Below, in pieces: positions 43,107 through 51,208 of a DNA stretch of 64,000 nt. This stretch comes from Methylacidiphilales bacterium (GTDB taxonomy: Bacteria > Verrucomicrobiota > Verrucomicrobiia > Methylacidiphilales > UBA1321). The notes under the pieces are model-generated. The model was given only the letters and a program-made list of their open reading frames with translations, searched no databases and was not told the origin of the DNA. The position numbers and the translations under genes are program-made. How positions within the stretch are numbered: position 1 is the stretch's first letter; the number at the start of each line of letters is the position of its first letter. The DNA lies in the NCBI GenBank assembly GCA_026225555.1, contig JAMFSY010000016.1, positions 1-64,000 of the forward strand, in the 5' to 3' direction.

Positions 43107-43131
43107 TTTGATAACCAGAGCAAATTTTACC

Positions 43132-44220
43132 ATGACCTCCTCATCCGACGGAATGAATTACGCGCCGCAGGGCAAACCCGCGCCCGTGGTGCAAACGGGA
43201 GAATTTTGTTTTGCCGCGGCCGCCTTGGACCACGGTCATATCTACGGGCAATGCAACGGCCTGATTGAGGCGGGCGGAACTTTGCGTTACGTCTACGATC
43301 CCGATCCCGCGAAGGTCGCCGCGTTCGTCCAAAAATATCCGCAAGCCAAGTCGGTCGCGCGGCTGGAGGACGTCCTCGACGATCCGGAAATACGGCTCGT
43401 GGCAGCGGCGGCGATTCCCTGCGACCGCGGGCCGCTGGGCGTTCGCATCATGGAGGCGGGGAAGGATTATTTCACCGATAAAACGCCTTTCACCACGCTG
43501 GAACAACTGGATGAGGCGCGGGAGACCGCTGCGCGAACCGGACGCAAATACATGGTCTATTACAGCGAGCGGCTGCACGTCGAATGCGCCGTTTTCGCCG
43601 GGGACCTGATCGCCGATGGCGCGATTGGGCGGGTAATACAGGTGATCGGCCTCGGTCCGCATCGGCTCAATGCTCCGTCCCGCCCGGCCTGGTTTTTCGA
43701 GAAGGCGAAGTATGGCGGCATCCTTTGCGATATCGGCAGCCACCAGATCGAGCAGTTCCTTTTTTATTCCGGTGCACAGGATGCCACGGTGACGGAGGCG
43801 GTGATCGGCAATTATGCACATCCCGACTATCCCGAGCTGGAGGATTACGGACACGCGAATCTGGTGGCGGACAATGGCGCGAGTAATCATTTCCGCGTCG
43901 ATTGGTTCACGCCGGAGGGACTACGCGCCTGGGGCGATGGCCGCACGATAATCCTGGGGACCAAGGGCTATATCGAGCTGCGCAAAAATATCGACGTCGC
44001 CCGCGAATCCGGCGGCGATCAGCTTTTCCTGGTCAATGGCGAAGGGGAGAAGAATCTCTCACTGGCCGGCCAAGTGGGATTTCCCTTTTTCGGCCAGTTG
44101 ATTCTCGATTGCCTGAATCGTACCGAGAAAGCCATGTCCCAGCGGCATGCCTTCAAGGCTGCGGAACTTTGTCTTCAGGCCCAGCAACAAGCGAGGCGTG
44201 TTACTTTGGGATCATCATGA
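43132..44220 (+). CDS. Gfo/Idh/MocA-like oxidoreductase
   Basis: From the ATG at 43132 (MTSSSDGMNYAPQGKPAPVV) the protein has 362 aa. The Rossmann part is divergent: FCFAAAALDHGHIYGQCNGL replaces the usual GxGxxG. It is the branch with an N-terminal AALDHGHIYG motif common in Planctomycetota and Verrucomicrobiota. The catalytic lysine region is DKTPFTTLEQLDEARE (EKP becomes DKT). GGILCDIGSHQIEQFLFYSG is the C-terminal DxGxH motif. It follows the previous gene by 25 bp and its stop overlaps the next start (ATGA). Substrate unknown. Confidence 0.88.
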   Translation: MTSSSDGMNYAPQGKPAPVVQTGEFCFAAAALDHGHIYGQCNGLIEAGGTLRYVYDPDPAKVAAFVQKYPQAKSVARLEDVLDDPEIRLVAAAAIPCDRGPLGVRIMEAGKDYFTDKTPFTTLEQLDEARETAARTGRKYMVYYSERLHVECAVFAGDLIADGAIGRVIQVIGLGPHRLNAPSRPAWFFEKAKYGGILCDIGSHQIEQFLFYSGAQDATVTEAVIGNYAHPDYPELEDYGHANLVADNGASNHFRVDWFTPEGLRAWGDGRTIILGTKGYIELRKNIDVARESGGDQLFLVNGEGEKNLSLAGQVGFPFFGQLILDCLNRTEKAMSQRHAFKAAELCLQAQQQARRVTLGSS

Positions 44221-44990
44221 AATTTTCCCAGATCGCCCTTCAACTTTATACCCTGCGGGATTACCTCAAGACCCCCACCGACATTCGCGCGACCCTGAAA
44301 AAGGTGAAGGCCATCGGTTATCCCGCCGTGCAGGTCAGCGGACTGGGGCCGATTCCCGAAGCCGAGCTGCTGGAAATTCTCCAGGGCGAAGGCCTCGTTC
44401 TTTGCGCCACGCATGAACCCGGCGATGAGATTCGGAAAAAGCCGGAAGCTGTCATCGAGCGATTGCGGAAACTTGGCTGCCGTTACACGGCATACCCTTA
44501 TCCCGCCGGTGTCGATTGGTCCAAGCCGGAAGACGTGGAGAGCCTCGTGGCCGACCTCGATCGGGCGGGGAGGCTTTTGCGGGAGGCGGGCCAGGTCCTC
44601 ACTTATCACAACCACGCGGTCGAGCTTACCCCGTTCCAGGGCGCCACCGCGCTTGATTACATTTATGGGCAGAGTGACCCGCAAAATCTCCAAGGCGAGA
44701 TCGATACCTATTGGATTCAGCATGGCGGGGCCGATCCGGTCGCCTGGTGTCGCAAGTTGAAGGGGCGGCTGCCTCTTCTGCATCTCAAGGACTACACGGT
44801 CCAAACGGATGGCCAGCCCACTTTTGCCTCTATCGGCGCGGGAAATCTTGATTGGCGGGCCATTATCCAAGCGGCTGACGAGGCGGGTTGCCAATGGTTC
44901 ATCGTCGAGCAGGACACGACTCCCGGCGACCCTTTTGAAGCCGTGCAGGCGAGCCTCGACCACCTCAAGACCCGGCTGGTTTCTGCCTAG
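44217..44990 (+). CDS. Sugar phosphate isomerase/epimerase-like TIM barrel
   Basis: The ATG at 44217 overlaps the upstream stop, giving 257 aa: IALQLYTLRDYLKTPTDIRA at the start, YPAVQVSGLGPIPEAELLEI, VLTYHNHAVELTPFQGATAL (metal-binding HNH), GEIDTYWIQHGGADPV, LLHLKDYTVQTDGQPTFASI, and WFIVEQDTTPGDPFEAVQ. It is third in the operon with two oxidoreductases, the same pairing as in the opposite-strand operon. Confidence 0.92.
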   Translation: MKFSQIALQLYTLRDYLKTPTDIRATLKKVKAIGYPAVQVSGLGPIPEAELLEILQGEGLVLCATHEPGDEIRKKPEAVIERLRKLGCRYTAYPYPAGVDWSKPEDVESLVADLDRAGRLLREAGQVLTYHNHAVELTPFQGATALDYIYGQSDPQNLQGEIDTYWIQHGGADPVAWCRKLKGRLPLLHLKDYTVQTDGQPTFASIGAGNLDWRAIIQAADEAGCQWFIVEQDTTPGDPFEAVQASLDHLKTRLVSA

Positions 44991-45059
44991 GCGTTTGGCC
45001 CCATTTGAATAAAAGCCGCCGGGAGTGCCATGGTTTCGTGCCTAATGAGCGCACCCTCG

Positions 45060-45256
45060 TGTACCGATATTCTGTAAAATCATTAGCCAGAGAGCAGTAA
45101 GGCTCTCTTGAAGCTGCGGAAGGGATATGCTGCTCTCAAGGTAACGCCGAAGGGAGATGCTAAGTCGCGTATTTGCTTCGAAGCAACTAGAATTAAGAAG
45201 TTGGATTCCCCACCCAAGGCTGTGAACCCGAGGCTAGAGGGTTTCAAAAATTTAAA
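45060..45256 (+). ncRNA. Candidate structured RNA upstream of the pseudopilin genes
   Basis: The 310 bp between 44990 and 45301 hold no convincing gene. Three potential stems follow one another: AGAGAGC/GCTCTCT at 45089-45108, the perfect TTGCTTCGAAGCAA palindrome at about 45172-45185, and AACCC/GGGTT near 45227-45247. The last is followed by CAAAAATTT, as in an intrinsic terminator. Between them, GGAAGGGATATGCT and CGAAGGGAGATGCT form an imperfect direct repeat. This may be a small RNA or leader. No known riboswitch is matched. Confidence 0.3.
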
Positions 45257-45300
45257 AATAGTGCTTGGAAGCAAGATCGGCTTGTGTATTGTTAATGGAG

Positions 45301-46002
45301 ATGCCTACTTTAGCCGCCACCTCGCACCGTCTTAATCCTGGAAAGTTTCCCCGGTTCAAAAAGGGATTCACGCTGGTCGAGCTTCTGTGTGTCATCGCGA
45401 TCATAAGCATCCTCGCTGCAGCCTGCGGGCCCTCGATTGCGGGAGTTGCGACCGGGGATCGATTGACCAATAACATTTATGAGCTCAGTGGATTGATCCA
45501 GCAATCCCGGATGACGGCCGTGGCCCAGCATACTTACGTGTGGGTCGGTTTTCACGCCTACACCCAGAATGGAAATCCCTCCTTGATGGTCGCCAGCGTC
45601 CTGCCCAGCAGCGGGCTCCTTGCGGCGAATGGCATTCAAACCGATATTGCCAATAACCAATATCAAATTTCCACCAGCCGTTTCGTCATCCGGAACGCGG
45701 AATTGGCAACGACGGGAAATTACAAGAATCTTCCCGGTCTCGACACCCACAACACGGATGCGGCCTCGCAATCCTATACCTTCCAATTGAATATTCCTGG
45801 AACCTCCAACGCAACCTTCAGCGAAGTGATCGTCTTCGGTCCCAACGGCGAGGTCAATCTCCCCCAATCGGATGGCACTCTCCAGGTTGCGCAATGCGTG
45901 GGCATCGGCCTGACCGCCGTGCCGGGATCGGCCAGCAGCCTGCATTCCGCGGCGATTCAAATTCACGGATTGAGCGGTCAAGTTTCGGTCTTCCAACAAT
46001 AA
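45301..46002 (+). CDS. Prepilin-like protein, Verru_Chthon cassette D type
   Basis: From the ATG at 45301 (well placed after AATGGAG) the protein has 233 aa. The type IV prepilin signal is FKKG cut before FTLVELLCVIAIISILAAA, with the conserved Glu at +5. A GspH-like globular part follows (TNNIYELSGLIQQSRMTAVA, then WVGFHAY). The family is recalled as TIGR02596, Verru_Chthon cassette protein D. It is processed by a prepilin peptidase and assembled at the inner membrane as a pseudopilin. It heads a set D-B-C. Confidence 0.8.
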   Translation: MPTLAATSHRLNPGKFPRFKKGFTLVELLCVIAIISILAAACGPSIAGVATGDRLTNNIYELSGLIQQSRMTAVAQHTYVWVGFHAYTQNGNPSLMVASVLPSSGLLAANGIQTDIANNQYQISTSRFVIRNAELATTGNYKNLPGLDTHNTDAASQSYTFQLNIPGTSNATFSEVIVFGPNGEVNLPQSDGTLQVAQCVGIGLTAVPGSASSLHSAAIQIHGLSGQVSVFQQ

Positions 46003-46032
46003 GGGCTTTGCGCGGACGGTCCCTGATCTTTT

Positions 46033-46548
46033 ATGGCCAGCAAACCGGATAACGGTTTTGGATTCCGGAAGCCAGTCTTCCGGGCCTTCTCGCTGGTCGA
46101 GGTTGTCATCGCCATGGCCATCATTTCCTTCGCGCTCATCGTGGTGGTCGGACTGTTGCCCATTGGACTTAAGTCGAACCGCGACTCGGTCGAGGAAAGC
46201 CAGGCGATCAATTTAATACAGGCCATAATCGCGGATCGGCAGGCCTCCGACTATTCGCTGAATTCGAGCGTCTACAATTTGCCCGCCCTGAACAACGTGA
46301 CCAGCCAGCTCAATGGCACCATGTACGTGATGAACGATATTGCCACCACCAATGTGCAACCGGCGACGGCAAGTTATCGAGTCACCTATTCCATTTATCC
46401 CTCGAAGTCCGTCTATTCCGCCGCCACGAATTATCCGGTCTCCGGGCCACCGCAGCCTGTCCTGATGAACCTCAAGGTCAGTTGGCCCGCCGCCCAGGCA
46501 AACGCATCCGCCTCCGTGGAAATGCTCACTACCTTCATGCAGCAATGA
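46033..46548 (+). CDS. Prepilin-like protein, Verru_Chthon cassette B type
   Basis: The 171-aa product has the prepilin segment FRAFSLVEVVIAMAIISFAL, with Ala in place of Gly before the cleavage point, and GLLPIGLKSNRDSVEES after the helix. It is like GspI/PilV proteins and matches the type B pattern (TIGR02598 as recalled). It starts 30 bp after the D-type gene, and its stop overlaps the C-type start (ATGA). Confidence 0.8.
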   Translation: MASKPDNGFGFRKPVFRAFSLVEVVIAMAIISFALIVVVGLLPIGLKSNRDSVEESQAINLIQAIIADRQASDYSLNSSVYNLPALNNVTSQLNGTMYVMNDIATTNVQPATASYRVTYSIYPSKSVYSAATNYPVSGPPQPVLMNLKVSWPAAQANASASVEMLTTFMQQ

Positions 46549-47402
46549 GAGAATTCCCGCCACAACGAAGGAAAGATCGCCGCGCATTTACCCTGGTGGA
46601 AGTTTTGGTGGCGGAGGCTGTTTTCCTGATCCTGCTGGCCGTCACATTGGAACTGGTCTTCGGCATCACGCAAACCGCGCAGGGCGAAAAAAAACGCATG
46701 GAATCCCTGGGGGAAGAGAGGCAGTCCCTGGATCGTCTGAACCTCGACTGGACCGCCCGCGTCCGGCGCAGCGATATCCCGGCGCAATTCACCAAGCAGG
46801 CGGGCAATGACCAGATCGGCTTTCTGACTCAATTTCCATCCTACGACGGCAAAAGGCAACTGGCCTGGGTCTCCTACCAGGTTGGTGCCATCGATCAGAC
46901 CATCAAGGGCAGCCAGGTCGTCCAGACCTCCGCGTTGCAGCGAGGCATGCTGGGCTATAACTGGACGGTCTCGGATCCGGCCCCAAGCGGTAATCCGCTC
47001 CTGACCTTTCCCTTTACCCCGCCGACTGTGACCACCCTGGAGCCGCTTGCGAATACCGTGTTTCGCTTGGAGTTTTGTTTTCTGCAAAAAGTGCCGGCGA
47101 GCCTGCCCTCGACTCCGGCCTATACGGTCAATTCCTCACTCAATCTGAACTCGACCAACCTCGTGGGCATCGTGGTCGCGGTGGCCTCGCTGGACCAGCC
47201 CAGCCGCCAAATGATCACCCAGCAGCAGTTGCTCGCCCTGGCGAACGCGCTTCCTCGCGTCATGTCCGACGGGCAGAACCCGCAGTCGCTCTGGCTGCCG
47301 ATCGTCAATAACAGCGCGGCCCTCGCCGCCGCGGCAGGCGTGCCGAAACCGGTCGCCAGTTCGGTGCGGGTATTTCAGCGCATTCTCTACCTTCAGGAAT
47401 AG
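46545..47402 (+). CDS. Prepilin-like protein, Verru_Chthon cassette C type
   Basis: The ATG at 46545 overlaps the upstream stop. The 285-aa protein has RRAFTLVEVLVAEAVFLILL as its prepilin helix (Ala before the site), as in GspJ-like proteins. A long globular part contains SLDRLNLDWTARVRRSDIPA, then NTVFRLEFCFLQK, VGIVVAVASLDQPSRQMITQ and a C-terminal SSVRVFQRILYLQE. This fits TIGR02599, cassette protein C. In the full cassette an A-type gene also belongs here. One begins at 63663, after a sugar-utilisation region. Confidence 0.8.
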   Translation: MREFPPQRRKDRRAFTLVEVLVAEAVFLILLAVTLELVFGITQTAQGEKKRMESLGEERQSLDRLNLDWTARVRRSDIPAQFTKQAGNDQIGFLTQFPSYDGKRQLAWVSYQVGAIDQTIKGSQVVQTSALQRGMLGYNWTVSDPAPSGNPLLTFPFTPPTVTTLEPLANTVFRLEFCFLQKVPASLPSTPAYTVNSSLNLNSTNLVGIVVAVASLDQPSRQMITQQQLLALANALPRVMSDGQNPQSLWLPIVNNSAALAAAAGVPKPVASSVRVFQRILYLQE

Positions 47403-47431
47403 CGGACGCATCGCCGCGATTCGCGCGGGAA

Positions 47432-47478
47432 TTGACAGGGATGATCATATCGATTATAAAAAATCATAATCAATCATA
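47432..47478 (+). promoter_or_regulatory. Near-consensus promoter with ATCATA repeats
   Basis: TTGACA (47432-47437) and TATAAA (47455-47460) are 17 bp apart, an almost perfect sigma-70 promoter. ATCATA occurs at 47444-47449 in the spacer, and at 47463-47468 and 47473-47478 over the start site, spaced 19 and 10 bp, so about one and two turns. These are probable sites for the DeoR-type repressor encoded at the end of the operon. Confidence 0.7.
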
Positions 47479-47509
47479 CGTCTCATCCCACCTTCCTCGA
47501 ATTCCGCTC

Positions 47510-48340
47510 ATGAAAAACGCCCGTCTCAATCGTCTCTTCAATCCCAAATCGAATCGATGTTTCGATGTCGCCATCGATCACGGCTTTTTCAACGAGTACG
47601 GCTTTCTCTCCGGCATCGAGAACATTGAAAAGGCCATTTCCACCCTGGTCGCCGCCGCGCCGGATGCGATTCAGTTGACCGTCGGCCAGGCGCCGATCCT
47701 TCAGGCGCTGCCCGGACGGCACAAGCCTTCGCTGGTTCTTCGCACCGATGTGGCCAATGTCTACGGCAAGGAGTTGCCCCGCGCGCTCTTCAGCCGGATG
47801 ATCGAACGACCCGTCGAACAGGCGCTGCGGCTCGATGCGACTTGCGTGGTGGTGAATCTCTTTCGTATTCCCGGTCAGCCCGAGGTCGCCGATCAATGCA
47901 TCCAGAATATCCTGAAGATCAAGCCGGAGTGCGACCGCTTCGGCATGCCGTTGATGATTGAGCCGCTCGTCTTCCAATCAAACGAAAAGGCCGGCGGTTA
48001 CATGGTCGATGGCGATCTGGAAAAAATTCTTCCGCTCGTCCGTCAAGCGGTGGAACTGGGGGCCGATATCATCAAGGCCGATCCGACCGACGACGTGAAC
48101 AAGTACCGGCAGGTGGTCGAAATTTCGGGGCGCATTCCCGTGCTGGTCCGGGGTGGCGGAAAGGCTCCCGATCGGGAGATCCTGGAACGGACCGAAGCGC
48201 TGATTGGCCAGGGCGTCGCCGGCATCGTGTATGGCCGCAATGTCATTCAGCATCCGAATCCGGCCGGAATGACCAAGGCGCTGATGGCCATCGTCCATGA
48301 CGGAACCACGGCCGCCGCCGCCGCGTCCTTCCTCAAATAA
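47510..48340 (+). CDS. Class I aldolase of the DeoC/LacD/LsrF group
   Basis: From the ATG at 47510 the protein has 276 aa: CFDVAIDHGFFNEYGFLSGI (the DHG start), MPLMIEPLVFQSNEKAGG, GADIIKADPTDD with the Schiff-base K189, IPVLVRGGGKAPDREILERT, and GVAGIVYGRNVIQHPNPAGM. These are the features of FBP aldolase DhnA/LsrF-type class I enzymes that split ketose 1-phosphates or related compounds. It is the first gene of a six-gene operon with an isomerase and a PfkB kinase, so a keto-sugar phosphate is the likely substrate. Confidence 0.88.
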   Translation: MKNARLNRLFNPKSNRCFDVAIDHGFFNEYGFLSGIENIEKAISTLVAAAPDAIQLTVGQAPILQALPGRHKPSLVLRTDVANVYGKELPRALFSRMIERPVEQALRLDATCVVVNLFRIPGQPEVADQCIQNILKIKPECDRFGMPLMIEPLVFQSNEKAGGYMVDGDLEKILPLVRQAVELGADIIKADPTDDVNKYRQVVEISGRIPVLVRGGGKAPDREILERTEALIGQGVAGIVYGRNVIQHPNPAGMTKALMAIVHDGTTAAAAASFLK

Positions 48341-48344
48341 TTTT

Positions 48345-49472
48345 ATGAGCAACAAAGTAAGAATCGGGATCATCGGGGGAGGGTTGATGGGCCGCGAAGT
48401 GGCCAGCGCTTTAAGCCGCTGGTTCGTGCTCGATAACTTTCCCGTCCAGGCGGAGCTTTTCGCCGTTTGCGATCTGGCCGAAAAACAGCGTGAATGGTTT
48501 CGCGCCATTCCCACGGTCAAGCTCCTCACCGCGGATCATCGGGAACTGCTCGCTTCGCCCGAAGTGGATGTGGTTTACGTGGCCGTGCCTCACCACCTCC
48601 ATGAGGCGCTCTATCTCGACGTGCTTAAGGCGGGCAAGGATCTCCTGGCGGAAAAACCTTTTGGAATCGATCTGTCGGCCGCGCGTTCCATCGCCGCCGC
48701 CGCCAAAACTTCGGGCCGCTTTGTCCGATGCAGTTCCGAGTTTCCCTTTCTTCCCGGTCCCCAGCAGGCCTACCGGATTGCGCGCGAAGGCAAGTTGGGC
48801 AAGGTCTTGGAAATTCACTCCGGTTTCCATCACAGCAGCGACCTCGATCCGACCAAGCCCGCGAATTGGAAGCGGCAGGTGAAGACCTGCGGCGAGATTG
48901 GCGTGATGGGCGACCTCGGCATGCATGCGGTCCACGTTCCCTTTCGCCTCGGTTGGAATCCCAAGCGCGTCTACGCGCAATTGCAGAAGATCTATCACGA
49001 GCGGCCCGACGGCAAAGGCGGCATGGCGGCCTGCGACACTTGGGACAACGCGACGCTGCACACCGAGATTGATCTCGATGGTGCGGAAGTTCCGGTGCGC
49101 TTCGAGATGAAGCGGCTCGCCCCGGGCGAGACGAATACCTGGTTCATCGAAATCCTCGGCACGGACGGCGGCGTCCGTTACAGCACCAAGGAGCCGAAGA
49201 CACTCTGGACTTTTCAGCGCGGCAAGAAACAGAACTGGTCGCGCACGGATCTTGGCTTTCACGGTCCTTTCCCGACCATCACCGGCGGGATTTTTGAGCC
49301 CGGTTTCCCCGACTGCTTTCTCCAGATGTGGGCGGCGTTCCTCGCGGAGCGCGCCGGAAAGCTCGAGAGCCGCTTCGGTTGCGTCACGCCGGAAGAAGCG
49401 GTGCGAAGCCATGAATTATTTGCCGCCGCGCTTCAGTCCCACCGGGAAAAACGAGCGATTGGCCTGGATTGA
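48345..49472 (+). CDS. Gfo/Idh/MocA-family oxidoreductase
   Basis: From the ATG at 48345 the protein has 375 aa: VRIGIIGGGLMGREVASALS, DVVYVAVPHHLHEALYLDVL, and the catalytic LAEKPFGIDLSAARSIAAAA. The C-terminal half has GEIGVMGDLGMHAVHVPFRL (DxGxH) and TWFIEILGTDGGVRYST. It is second in the operon, 4 bp after the aldolase. It probably interconverts a sugar and a keto-sugar, but the position of oxidation cannot be told. Confidence 0.92.
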   Translation: MSNKVRIGIIGGGLMGREVASALSRWFVLDNFPVQAELFAVCDLAEKQREWFRAIPTVKLLTADHRELLASPEVDVVYVAVPHHLHEALYLDVLKAGKDLLAEKPFGIDLSAARSIAAAAKTSGRFVRCSSEFPFLPGPQQAYRIAREGKLGKVLEIHSGFHHSSDLDPTKPANWKRQVKTCGEIGVMGDLGMHAVHVPFRLGWNPKRVYAQLQKIYHERPDGKGGMAACDTWDNATLHTEIDLDGAEVPVRFEMKRLAPGETNTWFIEILGTDGGVRYSTKEPKTLWTFQRGKKQNWSRTDLGFHGPFPTITGGIFEPGFPDCFLQMWAAFLAERAGKLESRFGCVTPEEAVRSHELFAAALQSHREKRAIGLD

Positions 49473-49496
49473 ATCATCGAGGTAGGCTGCGCTTCC

Positions 49497-50639
49497 ATGA
49501 AGACCACCATTCGCCAGGGCCAGCGTTCCTGGTCCTTTGCCTCCAACCAGGTTGAAGCCGCGATCACCTGCCTGGGAGGCCACCTGGCCCCGATTCGATT
49601 TCATCTTCCGCACGGCATGGTCGAACCCTTTTCGATTGCGCCATGGGCGGAGGAAAAGGTGGATGCCAAACTTCCCGCCTTGTTGAAAGCCGTCCGCGGC
49701 GATTTCTTTTGCGCGCCGTTTGGAGGGAACGAGACTCCCTACCAGGGCGAGAATCATCCGCCGCATGGAGAGTCGGCCAACCTCCCTTGGAAATTTGAAT
49801 CCCTCCAGGAAAACAAGGAAGTCACGGAACTGCATCTCTCCCTCCAAACCAAAAAACGGGCGGGGCAAATCGATAAGCGGATTCGCCTGCGCCAGGGCGA
49901 GACGGTCATCTACTGCCGACACCAAATCTCCGGCATGTCGGGCCGGATGAACCTCGGGCATCACGCGATGTTGAAGTTTCCCGCGCATCCCGGTTCGGGC
50001 CGGATCAGCACCAGCTCAATTCAGTTTGGCCAGGTATTTCCCGGTGTCTTCGAAGAGCCGGCAAAGGGTGGTTATAGCAGCCTGAAAGCGGGTGCGGTAT
50101 TTTCCCGTCTCGACCAGGTCCCAGCGGCCGATGGTGGCACCGCCGACCTGAGCCGCTATCCGGCGCGCGAAGGTTTTGAGGATCTGGTGATGGTCATCCA
50201 CGAAGCACGGCCTGATTTCGCCTGGACGGCGGTCACCTTTCCGGAGGAACGCTACGTCTGGTTTGCACTCAAGGATCCGCGCGTTCTGCGCAGCACCGTG
50301 CTTTGGATTTCGAATCGCGGTCGTCATTACGCGCCTTGGAACGGTCGCCACGCGAACGTCATGGGCCTGGAAGAGGTAACCTCCTATTTCCATACCGGCC
50401 TGGCCGAATCGGCGCGGCCCAATTCCATCAATCGACGCGGTTTTCCGACGGCCCTCGTGCTTCAGCCGAAGAAGCCGCTGGTGGTCAATTACCTCATGGC
50501 CGTCGCGGCGATTCCGCGCGGTTTCGATCGCGTGAAAACCGTGACGCCAGGAGTGGGCGAGGTCGCGCTCATCTCCCACTCCAAAAAGCGGGTGACCGTG
50601 CCGCTCGACACGGGTTTCCTCTACGAAAATTCTCCATGA
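49497..50639 (+). CDS. Mutarotase-like (aldose 1-epimerase fold) protein
   Basis: The 380-aa protein has no membrane segment and is rich in beta-strand. TCLGGHLAPIRFHLPHGMVE, the G-E-x-x-P-H-G segment (HPPHGESANLPWKFE), HHAMLKFPA and VTSYFHTGLAESARPNSINR suggest the supersandwich fold of galactose mutarotase relatives. A link to anomer interconversion of the substrate of this pathway is likely, as its stop overlaps the start of a sugar isomerase (ATGA). The catalytic His/Glu pair cannot be named with confidence. Confidence 0.65.
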   Translation: MKTTIRQGQRSWSFASNQVEAAITCLGGHLAPIRFHLPHGMVEPFSIAPWAEEKVDAKLPALLKAVRGDFFCAPFGGNETPYQGENHPPHGESANLPWKFESLQENKEVTELHLSLQTKKRAGQIDKRIRLRQGETVIYCRHQISGMSGRMNLGHHAMLKFPAHPGSGRISTSSIQFGQVFPGVFEEPAKGGYSSLKAGAVFSRLDQVPAADGGTADLSRYPAREGFEDLVMVIHEARPDFAWTAVTFPEERYVWFALKDPRVLRSTVLWISNRGRHYAPWNGRHANVMGLEEVTSYFHTGLAESARPNSINRRGFPTALVLQPKKPLVVNYLMAVAAIPRGFDRVKTVTPGVGEVALISHSKKRVTVPLDTGFLYENSP

Positions 50640-51208
50640 AACGAAGCGAGATCAACGCCCTCATTCATTCCGCCGCCGCCTGCTATCGTGCCCATGAATG
50701 GGCACTTCCACCCAAGCCGCGCTGGGATGTCACCGATTTTGGACTGGGCGACTGGCGCCGCTTTGGGCTCATCCTGGTCAATCTCGCGGAAGAACCGGAG
50801 TATTGCGAGAAGCTGATGTACGCGCGGAAAGGCATGACGACGCCCGCGCATACCCATCGGAAAAAAAAGGAAGATATTATCTGTCGGTGGGGACAACTCG
50901 CGGTGCGCGTCTGGTCGGGCCATCCCGAATCGGGCGCAAAGGAAGATCTCGTCATTCCCGTCAATCACGAGCCGGTCGCGCTGAAATCCGGCACGGTGAT
51001 CGAGCTCTCCGCGGGTTCTCGCGTGACTCTGGTTCCGAATGTTTACCATGAGTTCTATCCGCTCTCGGCGGAGTGCATCATCGGTGAGGTCTCGACCGCG
51101 AACGACGATTTGAACGATAACTTTTTCGTCAATCCCGACATCGGACGTTATCCAGGAATCGAGGAAGACGAGCCCGCTTTTCTTCCCCTCGTGAGCGACA
51201 AAAAATGA
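50636..51208 (+). CDS. D-lyxose/D-mannose-type ketol-isomerase (cupin)
   Basis: The ATG at 50636 overlaps the upstream stop. The 190-aa protein matches D-lyxose isomerases: INALIHSAAACYRAHEWALP, WDVTDFGLGDWRRFGL, the metal-binding H72-x-H74-x4-E79 (HTHRKKKEDI), WGQLAVRVW, and H138 in PNVYHEFYPL. D-lyxose isomerases convert D-lyxose to D-xylulose and D-mannose to D-fructose. The context suggests that the natural substrate may be another hexose or acidic sugar. It overlaps the kinase start (ATGA). Confidence 0.88.
   Translation: MKRSEINALIHSAAACYRAHEWALPPKPRWDVTDFGLGDWRRFGLILVNLAEEPEYCEKLMYARKGMTTPAHTHRKKKEDIICRWGQLAVRVWSGHPESGAKEDLVIPVNHEPVALKSGTVIELSAGSRVTLVPNVYHEFYPLSAECIIGEVSTANDDLNDNFFVNPDIGRYPGIEEDEPAFLPLVSDKK

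Noticed and set aside
45060-45260. Known riboswitch (c-di-GMP/GEMM or glycine type)
   Set aside because: The conserved cores (for example GGGACGCAAAGCC) are absent. Only a general GCCGAAGGGAG resemblance was seen.
45083-45335. Short open frames on both strands before the pseudopilin gene
   Set aside because: No ribosome-binding site and unnatural composition. The stretch fits a structured RNA or empty spacer better.
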